DNA of 64,000 nucleotides from Candidatus Didemnitutus sp. (lineage in GTDB: Bacteria; Verrucomicrobiota; Verrucomicrobiia; Opitutales; Opitutaceae), in NCBI GenBank assembly GCA_017991595.1, contig JAGOQJ010000005.1, positions 1 through 64,000 of the forward strand, given 5' to 3'. The position numbers were made by a program, and so were the translations under genes. Shown here one piece after another: positions 37,804-47,409 of the stretch (positions within the stretch are counted from its first letter, which is position 1; the number at the start of each line of letters is the position of its first letter). The notes under the pieces were generated by a model, which ran no database searches, was not told the DNA's origin, and worked only from the letters and a program-made list of their open reading frames with translations.

Positions 37804-40005
37804 ATGCGTCTCCGCCCCCTTTTCCACGCCCTCTGCGCCCTGGTGTTGCTGCCCTCGGTGTTTGCCAACACCGACCGCAACTTCGCCACGAATCCGCTGA
37901 TGCAGAACGAGGTCCGCACGCTCAAGCAGATGCTTGATTACATGCACTTCAACCGCAACGCGGTCGCCAACACCGATTACCCCAAGCTCATCACCGACTA
38001 CATGGCGCTCCTCGATCCGCAGCGCCTTTACTTCACCTCACCCGACGAGCAATCCCTGCGCCGCCTCTACGGTCCGCAACTGGAGAACGATCTCGCCTAC
38101 CGCGGCAACATCGACGCGGCCTTCCGGATCTTCGGCCTCTTCGAGGAGCGCGTGAAAAACCGCGTGACCTGGGTGCACGAGCAACTCGCCAAGGACATCG
38201 ACCTCACCACCGACGAAACCTACACCTTTGATCGCAGCAAAGCTCCTTGGCCCGCCAACCAGCAGGAAGCCGACGAGCTCTGGATGCGCCGCCTCAAGGC
38301 CGAACTCATCAATGAGCTCCTCCGCGACAAATCCGTCGACGAAGCCAAGGCGGTGATGAACCGCCGCTTCGACCGCTACCTTAAGAACACCTCCGAGCTC
38401 CAGGCGCCCGAGATCCAGGAACGCTTCCTTACTGCGCTCATGCGACTCTACGACCCGCATTCCGCCTATTTCTCCGCGCCCAGCCTCGAGGACTTCAACG
38501 TCGACATAAACCTGAAGCTCGAAGGCATCGGCGCCGTCCTCAGCGTAAACGAAGAGGGCGTCTGCAACATCGTCAGCGTCGTCCCTGGCGGCCCCGCCGA
38601 CCTCACCGGCAAGATCAAACCCAACGACCAGATCCTCGCCGTGCAACAAGCCGGCAGCGAAGCCGTCGACGTGGTCGGCATGCGCCTCCGTCAAGTCGTC
38701 CAACTGGTCCGCGGCGTCAAAGGCACCCAAGTCACGCTCACCATCGTGCCCGCCAAGGCGACCGACAAATCCAAGACCGAACTCGTCACGGTCACTCGCG
38801 ACGTCATCAAGATCAACCAAGCGCGCGCCAGCGCCAGCGTCTACGAAGTGCCCGACAGCGATGGCAAGGTCAGCTCCGTCGGCGTCATCTCGCTCAACTC
38901 CTTTTACGGCGGCATGAATCCCGGCGACACCGACGCCAGCGACATCGCCACCGCCTCCCGCGACGTGGCCGAGCTGATCGCGAAGCTGAAGCAGGAAAAC
39001 ATCGCCGCCCTTGTCATCGACCTCCGCCGCAACGGCGGCGGCATCCTCTCCGAGGCGATCAACCTCACCGGCCTCTTCATCGACCAAGGCCCCGTCGTGC
39101 AAGTCCGCGACTCGATGGGCCGCGTCGCTCTCGGCCGCGACAACAACCGCAGCATCCTCTACGACGGCCCGCTCGCCGTGCTCACCTCGCGCTTCAGCGC
39201 CTCCGCCTCCGAGATCTTCGCCGGCGCCCTCCAGAATTACGGCCGCGCCGTCGTCATCGGCGACAGCTCCACCTACGGCAAGGGCACCGTGCAATCGATC
39301 TACGAGATGCAGAATTACATGCCCCGCATGTCGAGCGACTACGGCAAACCCGGCGCCGCCAAGCTCACCACCCAGAAATACTACCTCCCCAACGGCTCCT
39401 CGACCCAGAAGCGCGGCGTCGTGCCCGACATCGCGCTCCCCTCCATCGACGACTTCCTCGAGATCGGCGAGGCCCGCGAGCCCAACGCGCTCGTGTGGGA
39501 CGAGATCAACTCCACGCCCTTCGCGGGCAAGCCGCTCAACCAAGCCTTCGTCGCCCCGCTGCTCAGCGCCAGCCAGCAGCGCCAGCAGTCCTTGGACGAG
39601 TTCGCCCTGCTCAAGCGCAACATCGACTGGTTCCGGATCAAGACCGAGCAGAAGACCGTTTCCCTCAACCTCGAGCAGCGCCGCAGCGAAAAGACGACCA
39701 ACGAGGCGCAGTCGAAGGAATTCGAGGCCGCCTACGCCGCCATGGCGAAAACCGATTTCCCCAAGCGCGAGATCAAGCTCGACGCCGTCCTCGCCGAGAA
39801 GGAACCGCCTGCCCCCGAGCCCGACCCCGCGGCCGCGGAAGGCGACACCGACGCGGCCGATCCCGCCACCGCCGCGAAATTCGACGTCCATCTGCGCGAG
39901 ACCCTGCGCGTCGTGTCCGACGCCGTGCGCCTCTCCGACGACCCGGTCTGGGCCAAGCGCAGCAGCACGCCGACCTTCGTGATGCCCGGCCTACGCCGAA
40001 GCTAG
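37804..40005 (+). CDS. prc: Tail-specific (C-terminal processing) protease, Prc type
   Basis: The 733-aa periplasmic protease has a signal peptide (ends PSVFAN), an N-terminal helical Prc domain, a PDZ domain at about 235-330 and the S41 core. Catalytic Ser is in SRFSASASEIFAG and Lys in STYGKGTVQS. The C-terminal DUF3340 domain ends before a final charged tail. Prc trims C termini of periplasmic proteins and cell-wall hydrolase regulators. The last 15 bases overlap the convergent prmC. Confidence 0.92.
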   Translation: MRLRPLFHALCALVLLPSVFANTDRNFATNPLMQNEVRTLKQMLDYMHFNRNAVANTDYPKLITDYMALLDPQRLYFTSPDEQSLRRLYGPQLENDLAYRGNIDAAFRIFGLFEERVKNRVTWVHEQLAKDIDLTTDETYTFDRSKAPWPANQQEADELWMRRLKAELINELLRDKSVDEAKAVMNRRFDRYLKNTSELQAPEIQERFLTALMRLYDPHSAYFSAPSLEDFNVDINLKLEGIGAVLSVNEEGVCNIVSVVPGGPADLTGKIKPNDQILAVQQAGSEAVDVVGMRLRQVVQLVRGVKGTQVTLTIVPAKATDKSKTELVTVTRDVIKINQARASASVYEVPDSDGKVSSVGVISLNSFYGGMNPGDTDASDIATASRDVAELIAKLKQENIAALVIDLRRNGGGILSEAINLTGLFIDQGPVVQVRDSMGRVALGRDNNRSILYDGPLAVLTSRFSASASEIFAGALQNYGRAVVIGDSSTYGKGTVQSIYEMQNYMPRMSSDYGKPGAAKLTTQKYYLPNGSSTQKRGVVPDIALPSIDDFLEIGEAREPNALVWDEINSTPFAGKPLNQAFVAPLLSASQQRQQSLDEFALLKRNIDWFRIKTEQKTVSLNLEQRRSEKTTNEAQSKEFEAAYAAMAKTDFPKREIKLDAVLAEKEPPAPEPDPAAAEGDTDAADPATAAKFDVHLRETLRVVSDAVRLSDDPVWAKRSSTPTFVMPGLRRS

Positions 40006-40836
40006 GATGAACCGGTCGCGGCCGGTGAGATCCTGCCGCGATTCGATCTGCGTGTAGCCGCAGGACTCCGCCAGCACCCGCAAGCTCGCGTGCTGGGCGA
40101 TGCCCGTCTCGAGCGCCAGCCAGCCGCCCGGCGCGAGTCGTGTGCGTGCCTCCGCAAGGATGGTCTGCAAGGCCTCCGTTCCTTGCTCCCCGGGCGTCAA
40201 GGCTTGGTGCGGCTCATAGCGTTTCACCTCCGGCTCGGCCTCCTCCACTTCGCGCAAAGTCAGGTAAGGCGGATTCGCCACGATCAGCCCGAAACTCTCG
40301 CCCGTCGCGACCGCGGAAAACCAGTCGGACTTCCTGAAGTCCACCCGCTCCGCGAGCCCGAGCGTGGTCGCGTTTTCCCGCGCGAGCGCCAACGCGTCGT
40401 CGCTCGCATCGACCGCCACAATCGCCGCAACGGGATAAGCGCGCGCCAGTGCCAGCGCGATCGCGCCCGTGCCGGTGCCCAGATCGAGCACGCGCTCAGG
40501 CGGTGGGCCGCAGCGCTCCTTCACCAGCTCCACCAGCAGCTCGGTCTCCGGACGCGGGATCAACGCGCGCCGGTCGACCTTGAGCGTGAGGCCGGAGAAT
40601 TCCGCCGTGCCGATGATGTATTGCAGTGGCTCGCGCTCGCTGCGGCGTTTCACGAGCGGCCTGAGCTTCGCGAGTTCCGTCTCCGTCAACGGACGCTCGA
40701 ATTGCAGGTAGAGCTGCATGCGCTTGAGCCCGAGCGCGTGGCCGATGAGCAGCTCGGTGTTGAGTCGCGGGCTCTCCACGCCGTGCTTCGCGAGAAAATC
40801 CGTCGTGCGCTTGATGATTTCGAGGACGGTAAGCAT
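39991..40836 (-). CDS. prmC: Release factor glutamine methyltransferase
   Basis: The 281-aa enzyme methylates the Gln of the GGQ motif of release factors. It has the PrmC N-terminal helical domain (LRPLVKRRSEREPLQYIIGTAEF), the SAM site VLDLGTGTGAIALALA and the Gln-binding NPPY (LIVANPPYLTLRE). It lies 4 bases after prfA, its substrate gene, in one operon. Confidence 0.95.
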   Translation of the reverse strand: MLTVLEIIKRTTDFLAKHGVESPRLNTELLIGHALGLKRMQLYLQFERPLTETELAKLRPLVKRRSEREPLQYIIGTAEFSGLTLKVDRRALIPRPETELLVELVKERCGPPPERVLDLGTGTGAIALALARAYPVAAIVAVDASDDALALARENATTLGLAERVDFRKSDWFSAVATGESFGLIVANPPYLTLREVEEAEPEVKRYEPHQALTPGEQGTEALQTILAEARTRLAPGGWLALETGIAQHASLRVLAESCGYTQIESRQDLTGRDRFILASA

Positions 40837-40840
40837 GCGA

Positions 40841-41959
40841 TCAATCCTCGTCGCCCGCGCGCACGCGCACCGGCAGCGGTCCGCCGGTGAGCTCCGCGAG
40901 CTTCTCCTCGAACTCCGCGCGCTGCAGCGCCTCGATCAACGGGTCGAGCGCGCCCTCCATCACCTGCGGCAGGCTGTAGAGCGTGAGACCGATCCGATGG
41001 TCCGTGACGCGGTTCTGCGGGAAATTGTAGGTGCGGATGCGCTCGCTGCGATCACCGGTGCCGATCTGCGTCTTGCGCTGCGCGGCGTAGCGCGCGCGCT
41101 CCTCGTCCTCCTTGAGCTTGAGCAGGCGGGAGCGCAGCACGGCCATCGCGCGGGCCTTGTTCTTGATCTGCGAACGGTCGTCGGCGCAAAACACGATCAG
41201 CCCCGTCGGCTTGTGGATGATGCGCACGGCCGAGTCGGTCGTGTTGACGCCCTGCCCGCCCGGACCGCTCGCCCGCTGCACGGTGATGTCGAGTTCCTGC
41301 GGATCGATCTGCACATCGACCTCCTCGGCCTCGGGCAACACGGCCACGGTCACGGTGGACGTGTGGATGCGGCCGTTCGCCTCGGTGACCGGGATGCGCT
41401 GCACGCGATGCACGCCACTCTCGTATTTGAGGCGCTTGTAGACATCCGTGCCCGTGATGAGGAAGATGACTTCCTTAAACCCGCCGCGATCCGAGCCGCT
41501 CGAACTCATCGGCTGCACTTTCCAGCCGCGGCCCTCGGCGTAGCGGACGAACATCCGGTAAAGCTCCGCGGCGAACAGGCTCGCCTCGTCGCCGCCGGCG
41601 CCAGCGCGGATTTCCATGACCGTGTTGCGCGAGTCCGACGGCTCAGGCGGGATCATCGCGCGCAAAACCTGCTCATGCAACGCGGCGCGCCGGGCCTCGA
41701 GCTCGGGCAGCTCCAGCTCCGCCAGCGCGCGCAGATCCGCATCGGCACGGACGTCCTTTAGCAACGCGCGATGCTCGTCGAGCTCGCGGCCGACCCGCTC
41801 GTATTCGCGGTAATCGTCCACCAACGCACGCGTGCGTTGCTGCTCCCGCGTGATCTCGGCGGCCCGCCGCGCGTTGGCGTAGAACGACGGCTCCGCCATC
41901 TGCGCGTCGAGTTCATCGAGGCGGCGCTGGAAGGGTGCGATGTCGGGCAGTTGATCCAT
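40841..41959 (-). CDS. prfA: Peptide chain release factor 1
   Basis: The 372-aa product carries the class-I release factor pattern: coiled-coil N-domain, codon-recognition domain with the tripeptide region near HRVQRIPVTE, and the GGQ loop RASGPGGQGVNTTDSAVR that hydrolyses peptidyl-tRNA. It recognises UAA and UAG. It leads the prfA-prmC operon. Confidence 0.95.
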   Translation of the reverse strand: MDQLPDIAPFQRRLDELDAQMAEPSFYANARRAAEITREQQRTRALVDDYREYERVGRELDEHRALLKDVRADADLRALAELELPELEARRAALHEQVLRAMIPPEPSDSRNTVMEIRAGAGGDEASLFAAELYRMFVRYAEGRGWKVQPMSSSGSDRGGFKEVIFLITGTDVYKRLKYESGVHRVQRIPVTEANGRIHTSTVTVAVLPEAEEVDVQIDPQELDITVQRASGPGGQGVNTTDSAVRIIHKPTGLIVFCADDRSQIKNKARAMAVLRSRLLKLKEDEERARYAAQRKTQIGTGDRSERIRTYNFPQNRVTDHRIGLTLYSLPQVMEGALDPLIEALQRAEFEEKLAELTGGPLPVRVRAGDED

Positions 41960-42065
41960 GCGAGGGCACGGCGGAGGAAATTGCGAATTGCGTAAGCTGC
42001 GGCGAGCAGCTTGGTTCGACAGCCAATCAGGGCCGGCTCCGGCCGCCTAGTAAAACTTTTCCGCG

Positions 42066-43082
42066 ATGGCTTCTCCGCTCTTCACGCAAAACATCATCGC
42101 CTGCATCTGGGACTTCGACAAGACGCTTATTCCCGCCTACATGCAGGCGCCGCTTTTTCGGCGGTTCGGCGTCGATGAGGCGACCTTTTGGGCGGAGACC
42201 AACGCGCTGGCCGAGAACTATCGCCGCCGCGGCTACCACATCTCGCCCGAAATCAGCTACCTCAACCACCTGCTCACGCACGTCCTCGCCGGCCCGATGG
42301 CCGGGCTGAACAACAAGATCCTGCGCGAGTGCGGTGCGGAGATAAAATTCTACCCGGGCCTGCCGGAGTTTTTCCAAAATTCGCGCCAGTGGGTGAAGTC
42401 CAGGCCCGAGTTCGCGAAGCACGAGATCGTGCTCGAGCATTACATCGTCAGCACCGGTCTGGCGGAGATGATCCGCGGCAGCGCCATCGCACCTTACGTC
42501 GACGGCATCTGGGCCTGCGAATTCATCGAGAACCCGCTCCGCCCCGGCTTCCTCCGCCAGAAGGAATTCCCATTGGAGGCCGCCGCCGAGATCGCGCAGA
42601 TCGGCATGATGATCGACAACACCACGAAAACGCGCGCCATCTTCGAGATCAACAAGGGCACGAACCGGAACGCCGCGATCGACGTCAACGCCAAGGTCAC
42701 TCCGGAGGATCGGCGAATCCCCTTGCAGAACATGATCTACATCGCGGACGGCCCGAGCGACATCCCGAGCTTCTCCGTCGTGAAGAAAGGCGGTGGCAAA
42801 ACCTACGGCGTCTACAACCCCGCCGTGCGCGCCGAGTTCGAGCAGAACGACCGCCTGCGCCACACCGGCCGCATCGACCATTACGGCCCCGCCGACTACA
42901 CCGAGACCAGCCCGACCACGCATTGGCTGCACCTGCAGATCGAGAAGATGTGCGAACGCGTCGTGGCCGATCGCGAGTCCGCCGTGGCGCAACGCGTCAC
43001 GCGCCCGCCGCGCCACCTGAATTCCGAGGAAGACGCCCGCAAGGCGGCCAAATCGCCGAAGCAGACAAGCTTCCTCGAGTAA
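42066..43082 (+). CDS. HAD-superfamily phosphatase
   Basis: The 338-aa soluble protein starts with the HAD motif I, WDFDKTLIPAY, and has motif III/IV near MIYIADGPSDIPSF. A helical cap lies between. It resembles phosphoserine-phosphatase-like hydrolases of environmental bacteria. The substrate is unknown. It is divergent from prfA (106-base gap) and is followed by a 22-base palindrome. Confidence 0.8.
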   Translation: MASPLFTQNIIACIWDFDKTLIPAYMQAPLFRRFGVDEATFWAETNALAENYRRRGYHISPEISYLNHLLTHVLAGPMAGLNNKILRECGAEIKFYPGLPEFFQNSRQWVKSRPEFAKHEIVLEHYIVSTGLAEMIRGSAIAPYVDGIWACEFIENPLRPGFLRQKEFPLEAAAEIAQIGMMIDNTTKTRAIFEINKGTNRNAAIDVNAKVTPEDRRIPLQNMIYIADGPSDIPSFSVVKKGGGKTYGVYNPAVRAEFEQNDRLRHTGRIDHYGPADYTETSPTTHWLHLQIEKMCERVVADRESAVAQRVTRPPRHLNSEEDARKAAKSPKQTSFLE

Positions 43083-43094
43083 GCGCCCGCACCC

Positions 43095-43116
43095 GCAGCG
43101 TAGCGCTACGCTGCGA
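43095..43116. repeat. Loopless 22-bp palindrome after HAD gene
   Basis: The halves CGCAGCGTAGC (43095-43105) and GCTACGCTGCG (43106-43116) are exact inverse complements with no spacer. It begins 12 bases after the HAD stop. Symmetry without a spacer suits a protein-bound site or a REP-like unit better than a terminator. Confidence 0.45.
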
Positions 43117-43132
43117 CCGTCGCTTCGCCCGA

Positions 43133-43170
43133 GCGTAAAAAGGAGCGCCGTCCCCACCCGGAGACGGCGC
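43133..43170 (-). terminator. Terminator of the transglycosylase-like gene
   Basis: On the minus strand GCGCCGTCTCC (43170-43160) pairs with GGGGACGGCGC (43155-43145) around GGGT, with one G-T pair. It is followed by TCCTTTTTACG. Confidence 0.8.
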
Positions 43171-43207
43171 CCTTACTATGGCCTAAGAAAAGTGATGTTT
43201 CAGACGC

Positions 43208-43930
43208 TCATTGGAGCAACGCGATGCGCGGCGCGGCCGCGACCGGCAGTGTGAAGGCATGCGCGGTGCCCGTGGGTGCGGACGCGACGGTGACGACCGC
43301 GGCAACCGGCGCCGCTCGATCGGTGTAAACGGTCGGCTCCTCCGACGGCTGCGGCTCAGTCTTCAACGCGAAGAGCGCCGTGCCCGAGGCCGCCGGGAAA
43401 TGCAGCGGCGTCGCGTCCAAGCTGAAGCGCGGCGTGGGCAGTTGCATCGCGGCAGCGAGGCCGACGCGGGTTGCGGAGCGAGGCTGGCGCACCGCGGCAA
43501 CCGCACGCTGCTGCTGTTGTGCCTCGACGAGATTGTGCACCCGCTCGGCGTAATTGTAGGTCACCGTCGGCACGCGGCCGTTGGTCACGGCCCCGAGACC
43601 GCTGTTCCACGCCATCGCGATGTTGAAGGGGCTGGGATCGATGCCGGAGTCCACCAGCCCGCGCTTGATCCACTCGTAGTGCTTGATCGCCACCTCGTCG
43701 GCATGTTCGCGGACGACGGCGAGGCTGAAGGGCTTGCGCGTGTGCATCCGCCACGTCTGCACCCGGAACTGGTAAGGCCCGAGTTCGCCCTTCGATCCGC
43801 GGCGCGTGTGGTTCGTGGGATTCTCCACGAGATTGATCGCGCGCAAGGTGTCCGCGCGGTCGCCGGCGGCCGCAGGGAGCGCGGCACAGAGCACCAGGCA
43901 GAAGGCAAAAAGGTGGGCGGAAATCTTCAC
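43208..43930 (-). CDS. Lytic transglycosylase-like secreted protein
   Basis: GTG 43930 gives 240 aa starting with a compact signal peptide (KISAHLFAFCLVLCAALPAAAG). An ATG at 43990 would add 20 unlikely residues. AINLVENPTNHTRRG followed by GELGPYQFRVQTWRMHTRKP resembles the catalytic Glu region of a lysozyme-like SLT domain. NIAMAWNSGLGAVTNGRVP fits its second half. The C-terminal 90 residues are low-complexity and Ala/Pro-rich. It may remodel peptidoglycan; catalysis is inference. Confidence 0.6.
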   Translation of the reverse strand: MKISAHLFAFCLVLCAALPAAAGDRADTLRAINLVENPTNHTRRGSKGELGPYQFRVQTWRMHTRKPFSLAVVREHADEVAIKHYEWIKRGLVDSGIDPSPFNIAMAWNSGLGAVTNGRVPTVTYNYAERVHNLVEAQQQQRAVAAVRQPRSATRVGLAAAMQLPTPRFSLDATPLHFPAASGTALFALKTEPQPSEEPTVYTDRAAPVAAVVTVASAPTGTAHAFTLPVAAAPRIALLQ

Positions 43931-44169
43931 AGGAGCTTGGGCACAAAGTGTCCGAAAGCGCCCATGACAAGCGGCTTTCTTGCCCCTCATTTTACAGGGC
44001 GCGCCGCTCTGTCCCTCTCTTTACAAGTGACTCTGTAAGTCGCGTTTTTTCGGTCCGGGACGTGCGCCTTTTTTGCCTAATCCCGGACGTGAAATTTAAT
44101 TTATTTTCGGCTGCCGGACGGCCACCGCAGCCCAACCGCCCGTCCGCGATGTCGCCAACCGCACCCTGC

Positions 44170-44919
44170 TTACTCAGGGCAGGCGTTCTTCATGCACTGC
44201 TGGAGTGCCCGCAGCGAGTCGTCGGTCACCGCGACGTAATGGTTCCGCGCATCGGACCAAGCCGCGCCGGCGAAGCCCTTGCGTTTGAAATACTGGGGGC
44301 GCTCGCGGACAGGCATCGTCGGGAAATCGTCCCGGCGCGCGACGAAGAGGTGGTATTCCTTGCCGTCGCCGAAACAGATCAGCGAGACCTGCTTGCCGCG
44401 GTAATCGATGCGCTTGCAGCCGAGGCTGCGCAGCCGGTGAAAGCCCTCGGGCAACACGGTGGGCAACGGCGCCTTTTGTTGCTCCAACCACGCCCGCAGC
44501 TCCGCGATGTCGGCGCCATGTTCGCCGAGGAAAAAACCGTCCGCCACATAATCGGCGGCAAAGTCCGTGATGTCCTCGCTCGCCGCATTCGCGCGCGTGG
44601 TCCAAAAACCCGCGACGCCGAGCAACAGCACGAGGCTCGCGGCCAGGCCCAGCCACGCCGGCGCCCGCCACCACGGCGCCCGGAGCGGCGCCCCCGCCTT
44701 CACTCCAGCGAGGATGGATTCGCGCAACTCAGGCGGCGGAGCGACCGCGGCCAGTTTTTCCGCCACGGCACGATCAAAGGCCTGCTCGTCGGCGAACCAC
44801 CGAGCCAAGTCCGGATCGCGGCGGACCCGTGCCAAAGCCTCGGCCAGTGCCTCATCGCCCGCGTCGGCGCCATGGGCGCGATAGGCGCGCAACACGAATT
44901 TCGCCTCTTCGTTCGTCAT
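44170..44919 (-). CDS. Anti-sigma factor-like membrane protein
   Basis: The 249-aa product has a cytosolic helical N-terminal region of about 80 residues, one membrane segment (WLGLAASLVLLLGVAGFW) and a periplasmic beta domain (GKQVSLICFGDGKEYHLFVARR) ending in CMKNACPE. It overlaps the ECF sigma gene by 4 bases (ATGA), the usual pairing of a sigma factor with its antagonist. No zinc-type HxxxCxxC motif is present. Confidence 0.7.
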   Translation of the reverse strand: MTNEEAKFVLRAYRAHGADAGDEALAEALARVRRDPDLARWFADEQAFDRAVAEKLAAVAPPPELRESILAGVKAGAPLRAPWWRAPAWLGLAASLVLLLGVAGFWTTRANAASEDITDFAADYVADGFFLGEHGADIAELRAWLEQQKAPLPTVLPEGFHRLRSLGCKRIDYRGKQVSLICFGDGKEYHLFVARRDDFPTMPVRERPQYFKRKGFAGAAWSDARNHYVAVTDDSLRALQQCMKNACPE

Positions 44920-45464
44920 GAGATTTTCCTCCCGAGATCGATCGGCACCACCTTGGCCGCCAGCGCGGCGGAATCCCGCCGCCGCAGCGCGGCGCGGAGG
45001 TGAGCTTTGCCCCGCGAGAGGCGCGACATGACGGTGCCGATCGGCACCTCCAGCGCGCCCGCGATTTCCTTGTAGGACAGTTCCTCCAGATAAAAAAGCG
45101 TCAGCGGCACGCGGTAGACTTCGTCGACCTCCTGCAGGGCCTCCACCACCAGCCCCGCATCCATCCCGGTGACGAGATCCACCTCGGGCGCCGCCGGCTC
45201 GGCTTCTTCGACCGGCAGATCGTCCAGCGCCTGCCACTGCCCTGCGCGACGCCGCCCGCGCAGAAACTCGCGATAGAGCGTCGTGAAGAGCCAAGACTTA
45301 GCCTTTTCCGTCTCGCGGAGCTGCTCGCCCTTGCGCGCCCAGATGAAGAAGGTCTGCTGCGTCAGGTCCGAGGCGTCCGCCGCGTTGCGCGCCAAGCTCA
45401 GCGCGAAGCGATAGAGCGGCGCGTAGTGGGCATCGACCAATTGCGTGAACTTATCCGCAGACAT
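44916..45464 (-). CDS. ECF sigma-70 family factor
   Basis: The 182-aa protein has sigma region 2 (FTQLVDAHYAPLYRFALSLA, DLTQQTFFIWARKG) and region 4 with the HTH ELSYKEIAGALEVPIGTVMS. The coupled downstream gene supplies a probable anti-sigma factor. Target promoters cannot be told from this window. The 98-base gap to the divergent msrC could hold an autoregulated promoter. Confidence 0.9.
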   Translation of the reverse strand: MSADKFTQLVDAHYAPLYRFALSLARNAADASDLTQQTFFIWARKGEQLRETEKAKSWLFTTLYREFLRGRRRAGQWQALDDLPVEEAEPAAPEVDLVTGMDAGLVVEALQEVDEVYRVPLTLFYLEELSYKEIAGALEVPIGTVMSRLSRGKAHLRAALRRRDSAALAAKVVPIDLGRKIS

Positions 45465-45562
45465 GGGCCAAGTGGGAGCCGGACCAGCGTGATTTATTCC
45501 CGGCCGGTTGCAAACCGTGTCGCCTCGCTTGCGCCGGGCCGGAGGCTCGCTTTGCTGCGGGT

Positions 45563-46060
45563 ATGTCGCACGTCGTCCAAGCCATCGCCGCCACGTCCAA
45601 GCCCGAGTTCTACGCCGCCTTCAACCGCCAGCTCGAGGCGGTGCTGCATGGCGAGCGCGATTGGACGGCCAATCTGGCGCAAATGTCGGCCCTGCTGATG
45701 CAGACGTTGCCCGACTTGAACTGGGCCGGGTTTTACCTGTTGAAGGACGGCGAGCTCGTGCTTGGGCCCTTCCAAGGCAAGGTCGCCTGCGTGCGCATCG
45801 CCCTTGGCCGGGGCGTGTGCGGCACCGCCGCCGCCCGCCGTGCGAGCGTGGTCGTGCCGGACGTCCACGCTTTCCCGGGGCACATCGCCTGCGACAGCGC
45901 CTCGAATTCCGAAGTGGTCGTGCCGCTCCTGCATCAAGGCCAGCTTTACGGCGTGCTCGATCTCGACAGCCCGCAGACCGGACGCTTCACCGACGAGGAC
46001 GCGCGCGGGCTGGAGCAGGCCGTGGCCATCCTGATGCAGGCCTCAACCCTGCCCGCCTGA
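45563..46060 (+). CDS. msrC: Free methionine-R-sulfoxide reductase (GAF)
   Basis: The 165-aa GAF-domain protein matches the fRMsr family: LNWAGFYLLKDGELVLGPF, GKVACVRIALGRGVCGTAA and FPGHIACDSASNSEVVVPL. The Cys residues in these three strings are the catalytic and resolving cysteines of the family. It reduces free methionine-R-sulfoxide. It lies divergent from the ECF sigma gene. Confidence 0.9.
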   Translation: MSHVVQAIAATSKPEFYAAFNRQLEAVLHGERDWTANLAQMSALLMQTLPDLNWAGFYLLKDGELVLGPFQGKVACVRIALGRGVCGTAAARRASVVVPDVHAFPGHIACDSASNSEVVVPLLHQGQLYGVLDLDSPQTGRFTDEDARGLEQAVAILMQASTLPA

Positions 46061-46094
46061 CCGGCGGTTCGCCCGGCGAAAGCCCAGGCTGGAA

Positions 46095-46132
46095 AACACG
46101 AAGCCCGCTAACCTTTTCAGATTAGCGGGCTT
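46095..46132 (-). terminator. Terminator shared by tRNA-Phe and msrC
   Basis: AAGCCCGCTAA (46101-46111) pairs perfectly with TTAGCGGGCTT (46122-46132) around a 10-base loop. On the minus strand it lies just past tRNA-Phe with a short T-rich run (CGTGTTTTCC). It may also stop msrC transcripts. Confidence 0.75.
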
Positions 46133-46137
46133 GAAAG

Positions 46138-46213
<76 letters not shown>

Positions 46214-46231
46214 ACAAAAAACGAGCGGGCA

Positions 46232-46260
46232 GTAAAAAGGCGGGCAAAAGGGCGCGTCAA
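46232..46260 (-). promoter_or_regulatory. Promoter of tRNA-Phe
   Basis: TTGACG (46255-46260) and TTTTAC (46232-46237) on the minus strand are 17 bases apart and end 18 bases before the tRNA. This is a good sigma-70 match. Confidence 0.6.
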
Positions 46261-46326
46261 CGGGAATTTGGATTTTTTACCGCCCCGTCGAGCGCCCCAA
46301 AACCGTCCGTGCGACGAGGCGCGGCC

Positions 46327-47409
46327 TCAGACCAAGGTCTCGCGGTCGCGGCTGCGCAGGTAGATCGTCTTGTTGTCGAGATCATGCACGGCCTGAATGT
46401 AGCGGATGGTGCGGCTGCGGGCGCGCATGAGGATCGAATAGGTCGTCGCGTGACGGCCCACGACCTTCACTCCGGGGAGCAACCAGCTCGAGGTGATGCC
46501 GGTGGCGCAGAAAATGGCGCCCTTGCCGGTGACGAGGTCCGCGGCGTGGAAGATTTTCTTGAGCTGTTTGGCCGCCGGGTCCTTGGCGATGCGGACGCGC
46601 TCCTCGTCGTCCCGCACCCACATGCGGAGTTGCTGGTCGCCGCCGAGCGCGCGCAGGGCCGCGGCCGTGAGCACGCCCTCGGGCGAGCCGCCGATGCCCA
46701 TGTAGAGATCGACGCCGCTGTCGGGCAGCGAAGGCGCGATAGCGGCGGTGACGTCGCCGTCGGCGATCAGCCGCAGGGCCGCGCCCACTTTGCGCACGCT
46801 GCGGATAATTTTCTCGTGCCGCGGACGGTCGAGCACGACGACGACGACCTCGCGCACGTTCTTGCCACGGATCTTCGCGGTGCGGCGGACGATTTCCTCG
46901 ACCGGGGTGTCGAGGTCGAAACGCAGGCGCCGATCCTTGCGCATGGCTTCCGCGACCGTGGGACCGTAGGCGAGTTTCTCGGAGTAGAAAGTCGGGATGT
47001 TGAGCATGGCGGCGCCCTTCTCCGGCGCGAGCACACCGGCCATGACAGAGATGGAGTTGGGCATGCCCTTGGAGATGTTCGTCGTGCCGTCGATGGGATC
47101 GAGGGCGATGTTGAACTTCGGCGAACCGGGCTTGCCGGTGCCGAGTTGGTCACCGAGGAAAATGCCGGGGGCGTCGTCCTTGATGCCTTCGCCAATGACG
47201 ACCTCGCCGCGCATGTCGATGCGGTCAAAGGTGCCGTTGATGGCGTCGCACGCGGCGGCGTCGGCCCCTTCCTTGTCGCCGCGACCGATCCAGTGGACGG
47301 CGTTGAGGGCGGCGTTCTCCGTGGCGCGCACGAACTCGAACTCGAGACTGCGCTCAGGGTCGCTTTCAGTGAGACTCAGTCGGGGGGAGACAGCTGGGGA
47401 TTTGGCCAT
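46327..47409 (-). CDS. glpX: Class II fructose-1,6-bisphosphatase
   Basis: ATG 47409 gives 360 aa; the long extension to 48156 is antisense to the next gene. GlpX features are FEFVRATENAALNAVHWIGRG, VVIGEGIKDDAPGIFLGDQ, the metal motif LDPIDGTTNISKG and DLYMGIGGSPEGVLTAAAL. It removes the 1-phosphate of fructose-1,6-bisphosphate in gluconeogenesis and pentose cycles. Confidence 0.93.
   Translation of the reverse strand: MAKSPAVSPRLSLTESDPERSLEFEFVRATENAALNAVHWIGRGDKEGADAAACDAINGTFDRIDMRGEVVIGEGIKDDAPGIFLGDQLGTGKPGSPKFNIALDPIDGTTNISKGMPNSISVMAGVLAPEKGAAMLNIPTFYSEKLAYGPTVAEAMRKDRRLRFDLDTPVEEIVRRTAKIRGKNVREVVVVVLDRPRHEKIIRSVRKVGAALRLIADGDVTAAIAPSLPDSGVDLYMGIGGSPEGVLTAAALRALGGDQQLRMWVRDDEERVRIAKDPAAKQLKKIFHAADLVTGKGAIFCATGITSSWLLPGVKVVGRHATTYSILMRARSRTIRYIQAVHDLDNKTIYLRSRDRETLV

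Noticed and set aside
38038-39891. 617-codon minus-strand frame opposite prc
   Set aside because: It mirrors a well-supported protease gene and has no domain of its own.
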